Positions 11,821 through 26,800 of a stretch of 64,000 bases of DNA are shown in pieces. Origin of the DNA: Petrolisthes cinctipes (taxonomy: Eukaryota; Arthropoda; Malacostraca; Decapoda; Porcellanidae); NCBI GenBank assembly GCA_033782935.1, contig JAWQEG010001314.1, positions 1,116,001 to 1,180,000 on the forward strand, given 5' to 3'. A model generated the notes under the pieces. The model was not told the origin of the DNA. It saw nothing but the letters and a program-made list of their open reading frames with translations, and made no database searches. Position 1 is the first letter of the stretch, and each line of letters opens with the position of its first letter. Made by a program: the position numbers and the translations under genes.

Positions 11821-14800
11821 GATCTGTACATGCCTACTTAGTGCTAGAATATTTTCAAACTATAGGCCCAAAACATGCTAAAAATCGATATTTTATGTGC
11901 CCAAAGTCGATATCTCAAATTCAGGCCCAAAACACTCGAAAATTCGATATTTTGGGGTCCCAGAAGCGAACTGTACATGCTTACTCCGTGTTAGAGTATT
12001 TTCAAAATACAGGCCCATATCTTACTGAAAATCGATCTTTTAGGTGCCCAAAAGTGGATATGTGCATGCATCTTCTGTACCCGTTTATATCTCAAATTCA
12101 GGCTCCAAACACCCGAAAATTTGATATTTTGGGGTCCCAGAAACGATCTGTACATGCCTACTCAGATACAGGCCCAAAACATGCTGAAAATCGATATTTT
12201 AGGTGCCCAAAGTTAATATGTGTATGCATCTTTTGCACCCGTTTATATCCCAAATTCAACCTCAAAAAACCCGAACATTCGGTATTTTTGGGTCCTAGAA
12301 GCGATCTGTACATGCCTACTCTTAGTTAGAATGTTTTCAAGATACAGACCCAAAACATGCTCAAAATCGATATTTTAGGTGCCCAAAAGACGATATGTGC
12401 ATGCATCTTCTGTACCCGTTTATATCTCAAATTCAGGATCAAAACACCCGATAATTTGATATTTTGGGGTCCCTGAAGCGATCTGTACATGCCTACTCAG
12501 TGCTAGAATATTTTCAAAATATATTCCCAAAACATGCTAAAAATCGATATTTTAGGTGCCCAAAGTCGATATCTCAAATTCAGGCCCGAAACACCCAAAA
12601 ATTCGATATTTTGGGGTACCAGAAGCGATCTGTACATGCCTACTCCGTGTAAGAGTATTTTCAATATACAGGCCTAAAACATACTGAAAATCGATCTTTT
12701 AGGTGCCCAAAAGTCGATATGTTGATGTATCTTTTGTACCCGTTTATATCTCAAATTCAGGCTCCAAACACCCGAAAATTCGATATTTTGAGGTCCCAGA
12801 AGCGATCTGTGCTTGCCTACTCCGTGTTAGAGTATTTCCAAAATACAGGCCCAAAACATGCTGAAAATCGATATTTTAGGTGACCAAAGTCAATATGTGT
12901 ATGCATCTTCTGCACCCGTTTATATCCCAAATTCAACCTCAAAACACCCGAAAATTCGATATTTTTTGGGCCCCAGAAGCGAACTGTACATGCCTACTCA
13001 GTGCTAGAAGGTTTTCAAAATATAGGCTCAAAACATGCTAAAAATCGATATTTTAAGTGTCCAAAGTCGATATGTGCATGCATCTTCTGTACCCGTTTAT
13101 ATCTCAAATTCAGGATCAAAACACCCGAAAATTCGATATTTTGGGGTCCCAGAAGTGATCTGTACATGCCTACTTAGTGCTAGAATATTTTGAAAATATA
13201 GTACCAAAACATACTAAAAATCGATATTTTAGGTGCCCAAAGTCGATATCTCAAATTCAACCTCAAAAAACCCGAACATTCGGTATTTTTGGGTCCTAGA
13301 AGCGATCTGTACATGCCTACTCTTAGTTAGAATGTTTTCAAGATACAGACCCAAAACATGCTCAAAATCGATATTTTAAGTGTCCAAAGTCGATATGTGC
13401 ATGCATCTTCTGTACCCGTTTATATCTCAAATTCAGGATCAAAACACCCGAAAATTCGATATTTTGGGGTCCCAGAAATAATCTGTACATGCCTTTTCAG
13501 TGCTAGAATGTTTTCAAAATATAGGCTCAAAACATGCTAAAATTCGATATTTTGGGTGCCCAAAGTCGATATCTCAAATTCAGGCTCCAAACACCCGAAA
13601 ACTCGATATTTTGGGGTCCCAGAAGCGATCTGTACATGCCTACTCAGATACAGGCCCAAAACATACTGAAAATCGATATTTTAGGTGCACAAAGTCAATA
13701 TGTGTATGCATCTTCTGCACCCGTTTATATCCCAAATTCAACCTCAAAACACTCGAAAATTCGATATTTTTGGGTTCCAGAAGCGATCTGTACATGAATA
13801 CTCAGTGCTAGAATTTTTTCAAAATATAGGCTCAAAACATGCTAAAAATCGTAATTTTAAGTGTCCAAAGTCGATATGTGCATGCATCTTCTGTACCCGT
13901 TTATATCTCAAATTCAGGCTCAAAACACCCGAAAATTCGGTATTTTTGGGTCCTAGAAGCGATCTGTACATGCCTACTCCTAGTTAGAATGTTTTCAAGA
14001 TTCAGACCCAAAACATGCTCAAAATCGATATTTTAGGTGCCCAAAAGTCGATATGTGCATGTATCTTCTGTACAAGTTTATATCTCAAATTCAGGCTCAA
14101 AACACATAAAATTTCGATATTTTGGTGTCCCAGAAGCAATCTGTACATGCCTACTCAGTGCTAGAATATTTTCAAAATATAGGCACAAAACATGCTAAAA
14201 ATCGATATTTTATGTGCCCAAAGTCGATATCTCAAATTCAGGCCCAAAACACTCGAAAATTCGATATTTTGGGGTCCCAGAAGCGAACTGTACATGCTTA
14301 ATCCGTGTTAGAGTATTTTCAAAATACAGGCCCATATCATACTGAAAATCGATCATTTAGGTGCCCAAAAGTCAATATGTGCATGCATCTTCTGTACCCG
14401 TTTATATCTCAAATTCAACCTCAAAACACCCGAAAATTTGATATTTTGGGGTCCCAGAAACGATCTGTACATGCCTACTCAGATACAGGCCCAAAATATG
14501 CTGAAAATCGATATTTTAGGTGCCCAAAGTTAATATGTGTATGCATCTTCTGCACCCGTTTATATCGAAAATTCAACCTCAAAAAACCCGAACATTCGGT
14601 ATTTTTGGGTCCTAGAAGCGATCTGTACATGCCTACTCTTAGTTAGAATGTTTTCAAGATACAGACCCAAAACATGCTCAAAATCGATATTTTAGGTGCC
14701 CAAAAGACGATATGTGCATGCATCTTCTGTACCCGTTTATATCTCAAATTCAGGATCAAAACACCCGAAAATTTGATATGTTGTGGTCCCTGAAGCGATC

Positions 14801-16160
14801 TGTACATGCCTACTCAGTGCTAGAATATTTTCAAAATATATTCCCAAAACATGCTAAAAATCGATATTTTAGGTGCCCAAAGTCGATATCTCAAATTCAG
14901 GCCCAAAAAACCCAAAAATTCGATATTTTGGGGTACCAGAAGCGATCTGTACATGCCTACTCCGTGTAAGAGTATTTTCAATATACAGGCCCAAAACATA
15001 CTGAAAATCGATCTTTTAGGTGCCCAAAGTCAATATGTGTATGCATCTTCTGCACCCGTTTATATCTCAAATTCAGGCTCCAAACACCCGACAATTCGAT
15101 ATTTTGGGGTCCCAGAAGCGATCTGTACATGCCTACTCAGATACAGGCCCAAAACATACTGAAAATCGATATTTTAGGTGCACAAAGTCAATATGTGTAT
15201 GCATCTTCTGCACCCGTTTATATCCCAAATTCAACCTCAAAACACCCGAAAATTCGATATTTTTGGGTTCCAGAAGCGATCTGTACATGAATACTCAGTG
15301 CTAGAATGTTTTCAAAATATAGGCTCAAAACATGCTAAAAATCGTTATTTTAAGTGTCCAAAGTCGATATGTGCATGCATCTTCTGTACCCGTTTATATC
15401 TCAAATTCAGGCTCAAAACACCCGAAAATTCGGTATTTTTGGGTCCTTAATGCGATCTGTACATGCCTACTCCTAGTTAGAATGTTTTAAAGATTCAGAC
15501 CCAAAACATGTTCAAAATCGATATTTTAGGTGCCCATAAGTCGATATGTGCATGCATCTTCTGTACAAGTTTATATCTCAAATTCAGGCTCAAAACACAT
15601 AAGATTTCGATATTTTGGGGTCCCAGAAGTGAGCTGTACATGCCTACTTAGTGCTAGAATATTTTTATAATATAGGCCCAAAACATGCTAAAAATCGATA
15701 TTTTAGGTGCCCAAAGTCGATATCTCAAATTCAGGCCCAAAACACCCGAAAATTCGATATTTTAGGGTCCCAGAAGCGATCTGTACATGCCTACTCCGTG
15801 TTAGAGTATTTTCAATATACAGGCCCAAAACATACTGAAAATCGATCTTTTAGGTGCCCAAAAGTCGATATGTGGATGTATCTTCTGTACCCGTTTATAT
15901 CTCAAATTCAGGCTCCTAACACTCGAACATTCGATATTTTGGGGTCCCAGAAGCGATCTGTACTTGCCTACTCCATGTTAGAGTATTTTCAAAATACAGG
16001 CCCAAAACATGCTGAAATTGATATTTTAGGTGACCAAAGTCAATATGTGTATGCATCTTCCGTACCCGTTTATATCCCAAATTCAACCTCAAAACACCCG
16101 AAAATTCGATATTTTTTGGGTCCCAAAAGCGAACTGTACATGCCTACTCAGTGCTAGAAT
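10000..16160 (+). repeat. 5145-bp-offset higher-order repeat pair
   Basis: Blocks near 10000-11010 recur near 15150-16155 at a constant 5145-bp offset. The shared private variants include ggtgcacaaagtcaatatg, aaaatcgttattttaagtg, cataaaatttcgat (changed to cataagatttcgat in the second copy) and aaattgatattttaggtgacc. The copies differ by scattered substitutions, so they are older than the 1322-bp pair. Confidence 0.78.
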
Positions 16161-17560
16161 GTTTTCAAAATATAGGCTCAAAACATGCTAAAAATCGATA
16201 TTTTAAGTGTCCACAGTCAATATGTGCATGCATCTTCTGTACCCGTTTATATCTCAAATTCAGGATCAAAACACCCGAAAATTCGATATTTTGGGGTCCC
16301 AGAAGTGATCTGTACATGCCTACTTAGTGCTAGAATATTTGGAAAATATAGTACCAAAACATACTAAAAATCGATATTTTAGGTGCCCAAAGTCGATATC
16401 TCAAATTCAGGCCAAAAACACCTGAAAATTCGATATTTTAGGGTCCCAGAAACGATCTGTACATGCCTACTCCGTGTTAGAGTATTTTCAAAATACAGGC
16501 CCATAACATACTGACAATCGATCTTTTAGGTGCCCAAAAGTCGATATGTGCATGCATCTTCTGTACCCGTTTATATCTCAAATTTAGGCTCCAAACACCC
16601 GAACAATCGATATTTTGGGGTCCCAGAAGCGATCTGTACTTGCCTACTCCGTGGTAGAGTATTTTCAAAATACAGGCCCAAAACATGCTGAAAATTGATA
16701 TTTTAGGTGACCAAAGTCAATATGTGTATGCATCTTCTGCACCCGTTTATATCCCAAATTCAACCTCAAAACACCCGAAAATTCGATATTTTTTGGGTCC
16801 CAGAAGCGAACTGTACATGCCTACTCAGTGCTTGAATGTTTTCAAAATATAGGCTCAAAACATGCTAAAAATCGATATTTTAAGTATCCAAAGTCGATAT
16901 GTGCATGCATCTTCTGTACCCGTTTATATCTCAAATTCAGGATCAAAACACCCGAAAATTCGATATTTTGGGGTCCCAGAAATAATCTGTACATGCCTTC
17001 TCAGTGCTAGAATGTTTTCAAAATATAGGCTCAAAACATGCTAAAAATCGATATTTTGGGTGCCCAAAGTCGATATCTCAAATTCAGGCTCCTAACACCC
17101 GAAAACTCGATATTTTGGGGTCCCAGAAGCGATCTGTACATGCCTACTCAGATACAGGCCCAAAACATACTGAAAATCGATATTTTAGGTGCACAAAGTC
17201 AATATGTGTATGCATCTTCTGCACCCGTTTATATCCCAAATTCAACCTCAAAACACCCGAAAATTCGATATTTTTGGGTTCCAGAAGCGATCTGTACATG
17301 AATACTCAGTGCTAGAATGTTTTCAAAATATAGGCTCAAAACATGCTAAAAATCGTTATTTTAAGTATCCAAAGTCGATATGTGCATGCATCTTCTGTAC
17401 CCGTTTATATCTCAAATTCAGGCTCAAAACACCCGAAAATTCGGTATTTTTGGGTCCTAGAAGCGATCTGTACATGCCTACTCCTAGTTAGAATATTTTC
17501 AAGATTCAGACCCAAAACATGCTCAAAATCGATATTTTAGGTGCCCAAAAGTCGATATGT
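13350..17560 (+). repeat. 3504-bp-offset higher-order repeat pair
   Basis: Bases about 13350-14060 match about 16855-17565 at a constant 3504-bp offset. Both carry the unusual agaaataatctgtacatgcc variant and the aaaactcgatatt variant, then the gtgcacaaagtc unit. Several units in the second copy share a private change (aagtatccaaag instead of aagtgtccaaag, at 16884 and 17364). This indicates local conversion between neighbouring units after duplication. Confidence 0.78.
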
Positions 17561-18984
17561 GCATGTATCTTCTGTACAAGTTTATATCTCAAATTCAGGA
17601 TCAAAACACCCGAAAATTTGATATTTTGGGGTCGCAGAAGCAATCTGTACATGCCTACTCAGTGCTAGAATATTTTCAAAATATAGGCCCAAAACATGCT
17701 AAAAATCGATATTTTAGGTGCCCAAAGTCGATATCTCAAATTCAGACCCAAAACACCCGAAAATTCGATATTTTAGGGTCCCAGAAGAGATCTGTACATG
17801 CCTACTTCGTGTTAGAGTATTTTCAATATACAGGCCCAAAACATACTGAAAATCGATCTTTTAGGTTCCCAAAAGTCGATATGTGGATGTATCTTCTGTA
17901 CCCGTTTATATCTCAAATTGAGGCTCCTAACACCGGAACATTCGATATTTTGGGGTCCCAGAAGCGATCTGTACTTGCCTACTCCATGTTAAAGTATTTT
18001 CAAAATACAGGCCCAAAACATGCTGAAAATCGATATTTTAGGTGACCAAAGTCAATATGTGTATGCATCTTCTGTACCCGTTTATATCCCAAATTCAACC
18101 TCAAAAAACCCGAAAATTCGATATTTTTTGGGTCCCAGAAGCGAACTGTACATGCCTACTCAGTGCTAGAATGTTTTCAAAATATAGGCTCAAAACATGC
18201 TAAAAATCGATATTTTAAGTGTCCAAAGTCGATATGTGCATGCATCTTCTGTACCCGTTTATATCTCAAATTCAGGATCAAAGCACCCGAAAATTCGATA
18301 TTTTGGGGTCCCAGAAGTGATCTGTACATGCCTACTTAGTGCTAGAATATTTTCAAACTATAGTCCCAAAACATGCTAAAAATCGATATTTTATGTGCCC
18401 AAAGTCGATATCTCAAATTCAGGCCCAAAACACTCGAAAATTCGATATTTTGGGGTCCCAGAAGCGATCTGTACTGGCCTACTCCGTGTTAGAGTATTTT
18501 CAAAATACAGGCCCAAAACATGCTGAAAATCGATATTTTAGGTGACCAAAGTCAATATGTGTATGCATCTTCTGCACCCGTTTATATCCCAAATTCAACC
18601 TCAAAACACCCGAAAATTCGATATTTTTTGGGCCCCAGAAGCGAACTGTACATGCCTACTCAGTGCTAGAAGGTTTTCAAAATATAGGCTCAAAACATGC
18701 TAAAAATCGATATTTTAAGTGTCCACAGTCAATATGTGCATGCATCTTCTGCACCCGTTTATATCCCAAATTCAACCTCAAAACACCCGAAAATTCGATA
18801 TTTTTTGGTCCCAGAAGTGATCTGTACATGCCTACTCAGTGCTAGAATATTTTCAAAATATAGGCCCAAAACATGCTAAAAATCGATAATTTAGGTGCCC
18901 AAAGTCGATATCTCAAATTCAGGCCCAAAACGCACGAAAACCCGATATTTTGGGGTCCCAGAAGCGATCTGTACATGCCTACTC

Positions 18985-19010
18985 CGTATTATTTTTTTTT
19001 TTAATATACA
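18985..19010 (+). other. T-run disrupting one satellite unit
   Basis: The usual tccgtattagagtattttcaatatacagg is replaced here by tccgtatta followed by about 11 T. It is a private mutation of one unit. It could be replication slippage. Confidence 0.6.
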
Positions 19011-20099
19011 GGCCCAAAACATACTGAAAATCGATCTTTAAGGTGCCCAAAAGTCGATATGTGGATGCATCTTCTATACCCGTTTATATCTCAAATTCAG
19101 GCTTCAAACACCCGAAAATTCGATATTTTGGGGTCCCAGAAGCGATCTGTACTTGCCTACTCCATGTTAGAGTATTTTCAAAATACAGGCCCAAAACATG
19201 CTAAAAATCGATATTTTAGGTGACCAAAGTAGAGATGTTCATGCATCTTCTGTACCCGTTTATATCTCAAATTCAGGCTCAAAACACCCAAAATTCGATA
19301 TTCTGGGGTCCCAGAAGTGAGCTGTACATGCCTACTTAGTGCTAGAATATTTTTTAAATATAGATCCAAAACATGCTAAAAATCGATATTTTAGGTTCCC
19401 AAAGTCGATATATCAAATTCAGGCCCAAAACACCCGAAAATTCGATATTTTGGGGTCCCAGAAGCGAACTGTACATTCCTACACCTTGTTAGAGTGTTTT
19501 CAAGATACAGACCCAAAACATGCTCAAAATCGATTTTTTAAGTGCCCAAAAGTCGATATGTGCATGCATCTTCAGTACCTGTTTATATCTCAAATTCAGG
19601 CTCAAAACACCCAAAAATTCTATATTTTTGGATCTCAGAAGCGATCTGTACATGCCTACTCCGTGTTAGAGTATTTTCAAAATACAGGCCCAAAACATGC
19701 TGAAAATCGATATTTTAGGTGCCCAAAGTCAATATGTGCATGCATTTTCTGTACCCGTTTATATCTCAAATTCAGGCTAAAAACACCCGAAAATTCGGTA
19801 TTTTGGGGTCCCAGAAGCGATCTGTACATGCCTACTCCATGTTAGAGTATTTTCAAAATACAGGCCCAAAACATGCTGAAAATCGATATTTTAGGTGCCC
19901 AAAGTCAATATGTGCATGCATTTTCTGTACCCGTTTATATCTCTAATTCAGGCTCAAAACACATAAAATTTCGATATTTTGGGGCCCCAGAAGTGAGCTG
20001 TACATGCCTACTTAGTGCTAGAATATTTTTAAAATATAGGCCCAAAACATGCTAAAAATCGATATTTTAGGTGCCTAAAGTCGATATCTCAAATTCAGT

Positions 20100-23000
20100 C
20101 CCAAAACACCCGAAAATTCGATATTTTAGGGTCCCAGAAGCGATCTGTACATGCCTACTCCGTGTTAGAGTATTTTCAATATACAGGCCCAAAACATACT
20201 GAAAATCGATCTTTTAGGTGCCCAAAAGTCGATATGTGGATGTATCTTATGTACCCGTTTATATCTCAAATTCAGGCTCCTAACACCCGAACATTCGGTA
20301 TTTTGGGGTCCGAGAAGCGATCTGTACTTGCCTACTCCATGTTAGAGTATTTTCAAAATACAGGCCCAAAACATGCTGAAAATCGATATTTTAGGTGACC
20401 AAAGTCAATATGTGTATGCATCTTCCGTACCCGTTTATATCCCAAATTCAACCTCAAAACACCCGAAAATTCGATATTTTTTGGGTCCCAGAAGCGAACT
20501 GTACATGCCTACTCAGTGCTAGAATGTTTTCAAAATATAGGCTCAAAACATGCTAAAAATCGATATTTTAAGAGTCCAAAGTCGATATGTGCATGCATCT
20601 TCTGTACCCGTTTATATCTCAAATTCAGGATCAAAACACCCGAAAATTCGATATTTTGGGGTCCCAGAAGTGATCTGTACATGCCTACTTAGTGCTAGAA
20701 TATTTTCAAAATATAGGCCCAAAACATGCTAAAAATCGATATTTTATGTGCCCAAAGTCGATATCTCGAATTCAGGCCCAAAACACCCGAAAATTCGATA
20801 TTTTGGGGTCCCAGGAGCGAACTGTACATGCCTACTCCGTGTTAGAGTATTTTCAAAATACAGGCCCATATCATACTGAAAATCGATCTTTTAGGTGACC
20901 AAAAGTCGATATGTGCATGCATCTTCTGTACCCGTTTATATCTCAAATTCAGGCTCCAAATACCCGAGAATTTGATATTTTTGGGTCCCAGAAACGATCT
21001 GTACATGCCTAGGCACTCAGATACAGGCGCAAAACATGCTAAAAATCGATATTTTAGGTGCCCAAAGTTAATATGTGTATGCATCTTCTGCACCCGTTTA
21101 TATCCCAAATTCAACCTCAAAAAACCCGAACATTCGGTATTTTTGGGTCCTAGAAGCGATCTGTACATGCCTACTCTTAGTTAGAATGTTTTCAAAATAT
21201 AGGCTCAAAACATGCTAAAAATCGTTATTTTAAGTGTCCAAAGTCGATATGTGCATGCATCTTCTGTACCCGTTTATATCTCAAATTCAGGCTCAAAACA
21301 CCCGAAAATTCGGTATTTTTGGGTCTTAGAAGCGATCTGTACATGCCTACTCCTAGTTAGAATGTTTTCAAGATTCAGACCCAAAACATGCTCAAAATAG
21401 ATATTTTAGGTGCCCAAAAGTCGATATGTGCATGCATCTTCTGTACAAGTTTATATCTCAAATTCAGGATCAAAACACCCGAAAATTTGATATTTTGGGG
21501 TCCCAGAAGCAATCTGTACATGCCTACTCATTGCTAGAATATTTTCAAAATATAGGCCCAAAACATGCTAAAAATCGATATTTTAGGTGCCCAAAGTCGA
21601 TATCTCAAATTCAGGATCATAACACCCGAAAATTCGATATTTTGGGGTCCCATAAGTGATCTGTACATGCCTACCCAGATACAGGCCCAAAACATGCTGA
21701 AAATCGATATTTTAGGTGCCCAAAGTTAATATGTGTATTCATCTTCTGCACTCGTTTATATCTCAAATTCAACCTCAAAACACCCGAAAATTCGATATTT
21801 TTGGGTCCAGAAGCGATCTGCACATGCCTACTCAGTGCTAGAATGTTTTCAAAATATAGGCTCAAAACATGCTAAAAATCGATATTTTAAGTGTCCAAAG
21901 TCGATGTGTGCATGCATCTTCTGTACCTGTTTATAGCTCAAATTCATGCTCAAAACACCCGAAAATTCGGTACTTTTGGGTCTTAGAAGCGAATCTGTAC
22001 ATTCCTACTCCTAGTTAGAATGTTTTCAAGATACAGGCCCAAAACATGCTGAAAATCGATATTTTAGGTGGCCAAAGTCAATATGTGCATGCATTTTCTG
22101 TACCCGTTTATATCTCAAATTCAGGCTCCAAACACCCGAAAATTCGATATTTTGGGGTCCCAGAAGCGATCTGTACTTGCCTACTCCGTGTTAGAGTAAA
22201 TTCAAAATACAGGCCCAAAACATGCTGAAAATCGATATTTTAGGTTACCAAAGTAGAGATGTGCATGCATCTTCTGTACCCGTTTATATCTCAAATTCAG
22301 GCTCAAAACACATAAAATTTCGATATTTTGGGGTCCCAGAAGTGAGCTGTACATGCCTACCTAGTGCTAGAATATTTTTAAAATATAGGCCCAAAACATG
22401 CTAAAAATCGATATTTTAGGTGCCCAAAGTCGATATCTCAAATTCAGTCCCAAAACACCCAAAAATTCGATATTTTAGGGTCCCAGAAGCGATCTGTACA
22501 TGCCTACTCCGTGTTAGAGTATTTTCAATATACAGGCCCAAAACATACTGAAAATCGATTTTTAGGTGCCCAAAAGTCGATATGTGGATGTATCTTCTGT
22601 ACCCGTTTATATCTCAAATTCAGGCTCCTAACACCCGAACATTCGATATTTTGGGGTCCCAGAAGCGATCTGTACTTGCCTACTCCATGTTAGAGTATTT
22701 TCAAAATACAGGCCCAAAACATGCTGAAAATCGATATTTTAGGTGACCAAAGTCAATATGTGTATGCATCTTCCGTACCCGTTTATATCCCAAATTCAAC
22801 CTCAAAACACCCGAAAATTCGATATTTTTTGGGTCCCAGAAGCGAACTGTACATGCCTACTAAGTGCTAGAATGTTTTCAAAATATAGGCTCAAAACATG
22901 CTAAAAATCGATATTTTATGAGTCCAAAGTCGATATGTGCATGCATCTTCTGTACCCGTTTATATCTCAAATTCAGGATCAAAACACCCGAAAATTCGAT

Positions 23001-23850
23001 ATTTTGGGGTCCCAGAAGTGATCTGTACATGCCTACTTAGTGCTAGAATATTTTCAAAATATAGGCCCAAAACATGCTAAAAATCGATAATTTATGTGCC
23101 CAAAGTCGATATCTCGAATTCAGGCCCAAAACACCCGAAAATTCGATATTTTGGGGTCCCAGAAGCGAACTATACATGCCTACTCCGTGTTAGAGTATTT
23201 TCAAAATACAGGCCCATATCATACTGAAAATCGATCTTTTAGGTGCCCAAAAGTCGATATGTGCATGCATCTTCTGTACCCGTTTATATCTCAAATTCAG
23301 GTTCCAAATACCCGAGAATTTGATATTTTGGGGTCCCAGAAACGATCTGTACATGCCTACTCAGATACAGGCGCAAAACATGCTGAAAATCGATATTTTA
23401 GGTGCCCAAAGTTAATATGTGTATGCATCTTCTGCACCCGTTTATATTCCAATTTCAACCTCAAAAAACCCGAACATTCGGTATTTTTGGGTCCTAGAAG
23501 CGATCTGTACATGCCTACTCTTAGTTAGAATGTTTTCAAAATATAGGCTCAAAACATGCTAAAAATCGTTATTTTAAGTGTCCAAAGTCGATATGTGCAT
23601 GCATCTTCTGTACCCGTTTATATCTCAAATTCAGGCTCAAAACACCCGAAAATTCGGTATTTTTGGGTCCTAGAAGCGATCTGTACATGCCTACTCCTAG
23701 TTAGAATGTTTTCAAGATTCAGACCCAAAACATGCTCAAAATCGATATTTTAGGTGCCCAAAAGTCGATACGTGCATGCATCTTCTGTACAAGTTTATAT
23801 CTTAAATTCAGGATCAAAACACCCGAAAATTTGATATTTTGGGGTCCCAG
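20100..23850 (+). repeat. ~2.35-kb-offset higher-order repeat pair
   Basis: Blocks at about 20100-21500 recur at about 22450-23850 with an offset of 2349 bp, drifting to 2344 bp. Both copies contain tatctcgaattcagg, ggcgcaaaacatgct and a gaatttgatattt unit. The first copy has a 4-bp insertion (cctaggcactcag near 21008) that is absent from the second, which accounts for most of the drift. A further pair of blocks, about 21600-21960 and 24600-24960, is related at a 3002-bp offset. Confidence 0.75.
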
Positions 23851-26800
23851 AAGCAATCTGTACATGCCTACTCAGTGCTAGAATATTTTCAAAATATAGG
23901 CCCAAAACATGCTAAAAATCGATATTTTAGGTGCCCAAAGTCGATATCTCAAATTCAGGATCAAAACACCCGAAAATTCGATATTTTGGGGGCCCAGAAG
24001 TGATATGTACATGCCTACCCAGATACAGGCCCAAAACATGCTGAAAATCGATATTTTAGATGCCCAAAGTTAATATGTGTATGCATCTTCTGCACCCGTT
24101 TATATCCCAAATTCAACCTCAAAAAATCCGAACATTCGGTATTTTTGGGTCCTAGAAGCGATCTGTACATGCCTACTCCTAGTTAGAATGTTTTCAAGAT
24201 TCAGACCCAAAACATGCTCAAAATCGATATTTTAGGTGCCCAAAAGTCGATATGTGCATGCATCTTCAGTACCTGTTTATATCTCAAATTCAGGCTCAAA
24301 ACACCCGAAAATTCTATATTTTTGGGTTCCAGAAGCGATCTGTACATGCCTACTCCGTGTTAGAGTATTTTCAGAATACAGGCCCAAAACATGCTGAAAA
24401 TCGATATTTTAGGTGCCCAAAGTCAATATGTGCATGCATTTTCTGTACCCGTTTATATCTCAAATTCAGGCTCAAAACACCCGAAAATTCGATATTTCGG
24501 GGTCCCAGAAGCGATCTGTACATGCCTACTCAGTGCTAGAATGTTTTTTAAATATAGGCCCAAAACATGCTAAAAATCGATATTTTAGGTGCCTAAAGTC
24601 GATATCTCAAATTCAGGATCAAAACACCCGAAAATTCGATATTTTGGGGTCCCAGAAGTGATCTGTACATGCCTACCCAGATACAGGCCCAAAACATGCT
24701 GAAAATCGATATTTTAGGTGACCAAAGTTAATATGTGTATGCATCTTCTGCACTCGTTTATATCTCAAATTCAACCTCAAAACACCCGAAAATTCGATAT
24801 TTTTGGGTCCAGAAGCGATCTGCACATGCCTACTCAGTGCTAGAATGTTTTCAAAATATAGGCTCAAAACATGCTAAAAATCGATATTTTAAGTGTCCAA
24901 AGTCGATATGTGCATGCATCTTCTGTACCTGTTTATAGCTCAAATTCATGCTCAAAACACCCGAAAATTCGGTATTTTTGGGTCTTAGAAGCGATCTGTA
25001 CATTCCTACACCTTGTTAGAATGTTTTCAAGATACAGACCCAAAACATGCTCAAAATCGATATTTTAAGTGCCCAAAAGTCGATATGTGCATGCATCTTC
25101 AGTACCTGTTTATATCTCAAATTCAGGCTCAAAACATCCGAAAATTCTATATTTTTGGGTCCCAGAAGCGATCTGTACATGCCTACTCCGTGTTAGAGTA
25201 TTTTCAGAATACAGGCCCAAAACATGCTGAAAATCGATATTTTAGGTGCCCAAAGTCAATATGTGCATGCATTTTCTGTACCCGTTTATATCTCAAATTC
25301 AGGCTCAAAACACCCGAAAATTTGATATTTCGGGGTCCCAGAAGCGATCTGTACATGCCTACTCAGTGCTAGAATGTTTTTAAAATATAGGCCCAAAACA
25401 TGCTAAAAATCGATATTTTAGGTGCCCAAAGTCGATATCTCAAATTCAGTCCTTAAACACCCGAAAATTCGATATTTTGGGGTCTTAGAAGCGATCTGTA
25501 CATACCTACTTCGTGTTAGAGTTTTTATAAAATACAGGCCCAAAACATACAGATAATCGATATTTTAGGTGCCCAAAAGTCGATATGTGAATGCATCTTC
25601 TGTACCCGTTTATATCTCAAATTCAGGCTCCAAACACCCGAAAATTCGATATTTTGGGGTCCCAGAAGCGATCTGTACATGCCTACTCAGTGCTAGAATG
25701 TTTTTAAAATATAGACCCAAAACATGCTAAAAATCGATATTTTAGGTGCCCAAAGTCGATATCTCAAATTCAGGCCCAAAACGCACGAAAACCCGATATT
25801 TTGGGGTCCCAGAAGCGATCTGTACATGCCTACTCCGTATTAGAGTTTTTTCAATATACAGGCCCAAAACATACTGAAAATCGATCTTTAAGGTGCCCAA
25901 AAGTCGAAATGTGGATGCATCTTCTGTACCCGTTTATATCTCAAATTCAGGCTTCAAACACCCGAAAATTCGATATTTTGGGGTCCCAAAAGCGATCTGT
26001 ACTTGCCTACTCCGTGTTAGAGTATTTTCAAACTACAGGCCCAAAACATACTGAAAATCGATCTTTTAGGTGCCCAAAAGTCGATATGTGCATGCATCTT
26101 CTGTACCCGTTTATATATCAAATTCAGGCTCAAAACACCCGAAAATTCGGTATTTTGGGGTCCCAGAAGCGATCTGTACATGCCTACTCAGTGCTAGAAT
26201 GTTTTTAAAATATAGACCCAAAACATGCTAAAAATCGATATTTTAGGTGCCCAAAGTCGATATCTCAAATTCAGGCCCAAAACACCCGAAAATTCGATAT
26301 TTTGGGGTCCCAGAAGCGAACTGTACATGCCTACTTCGTGTTAGAGTATTTTCAAATTACAGGCCCAAAACTTACTGAAAATCGATCTTTTAGGTGCCCA
26401 AAAGTCGATATGTACATGTATCTTCTGTACCCGTTTATATCTCAAATTGAGGCTCAAAACACCCGAAAATTCGGTATTTTGGGGTCCCAGAAGCGATCTG
26501 TACATACCTACTCCGTGTTAGAGTATTTTCAAAATACAGGCCCAAAACATGCTGAAAATCGATATTTTAGGTGACCAAAGTCGATATATCAAATTCAGGC
26601 CCGAAACACCCGAAAATTCGGTATTTTTGGGTCTTAGAAGCGATCTGTACATTCCTACACCTTGTTAGAATGTTTTCAAGATACAGACCCAAAACATGCT
26701 CAAAATCGATATTTTAAGTGCCCAAAAGTCGATATGTGCATGCATCTTCAGTACCCGTTTATATATCAAATTCAGGCTCAAAACACCCGAAAATTCGGTA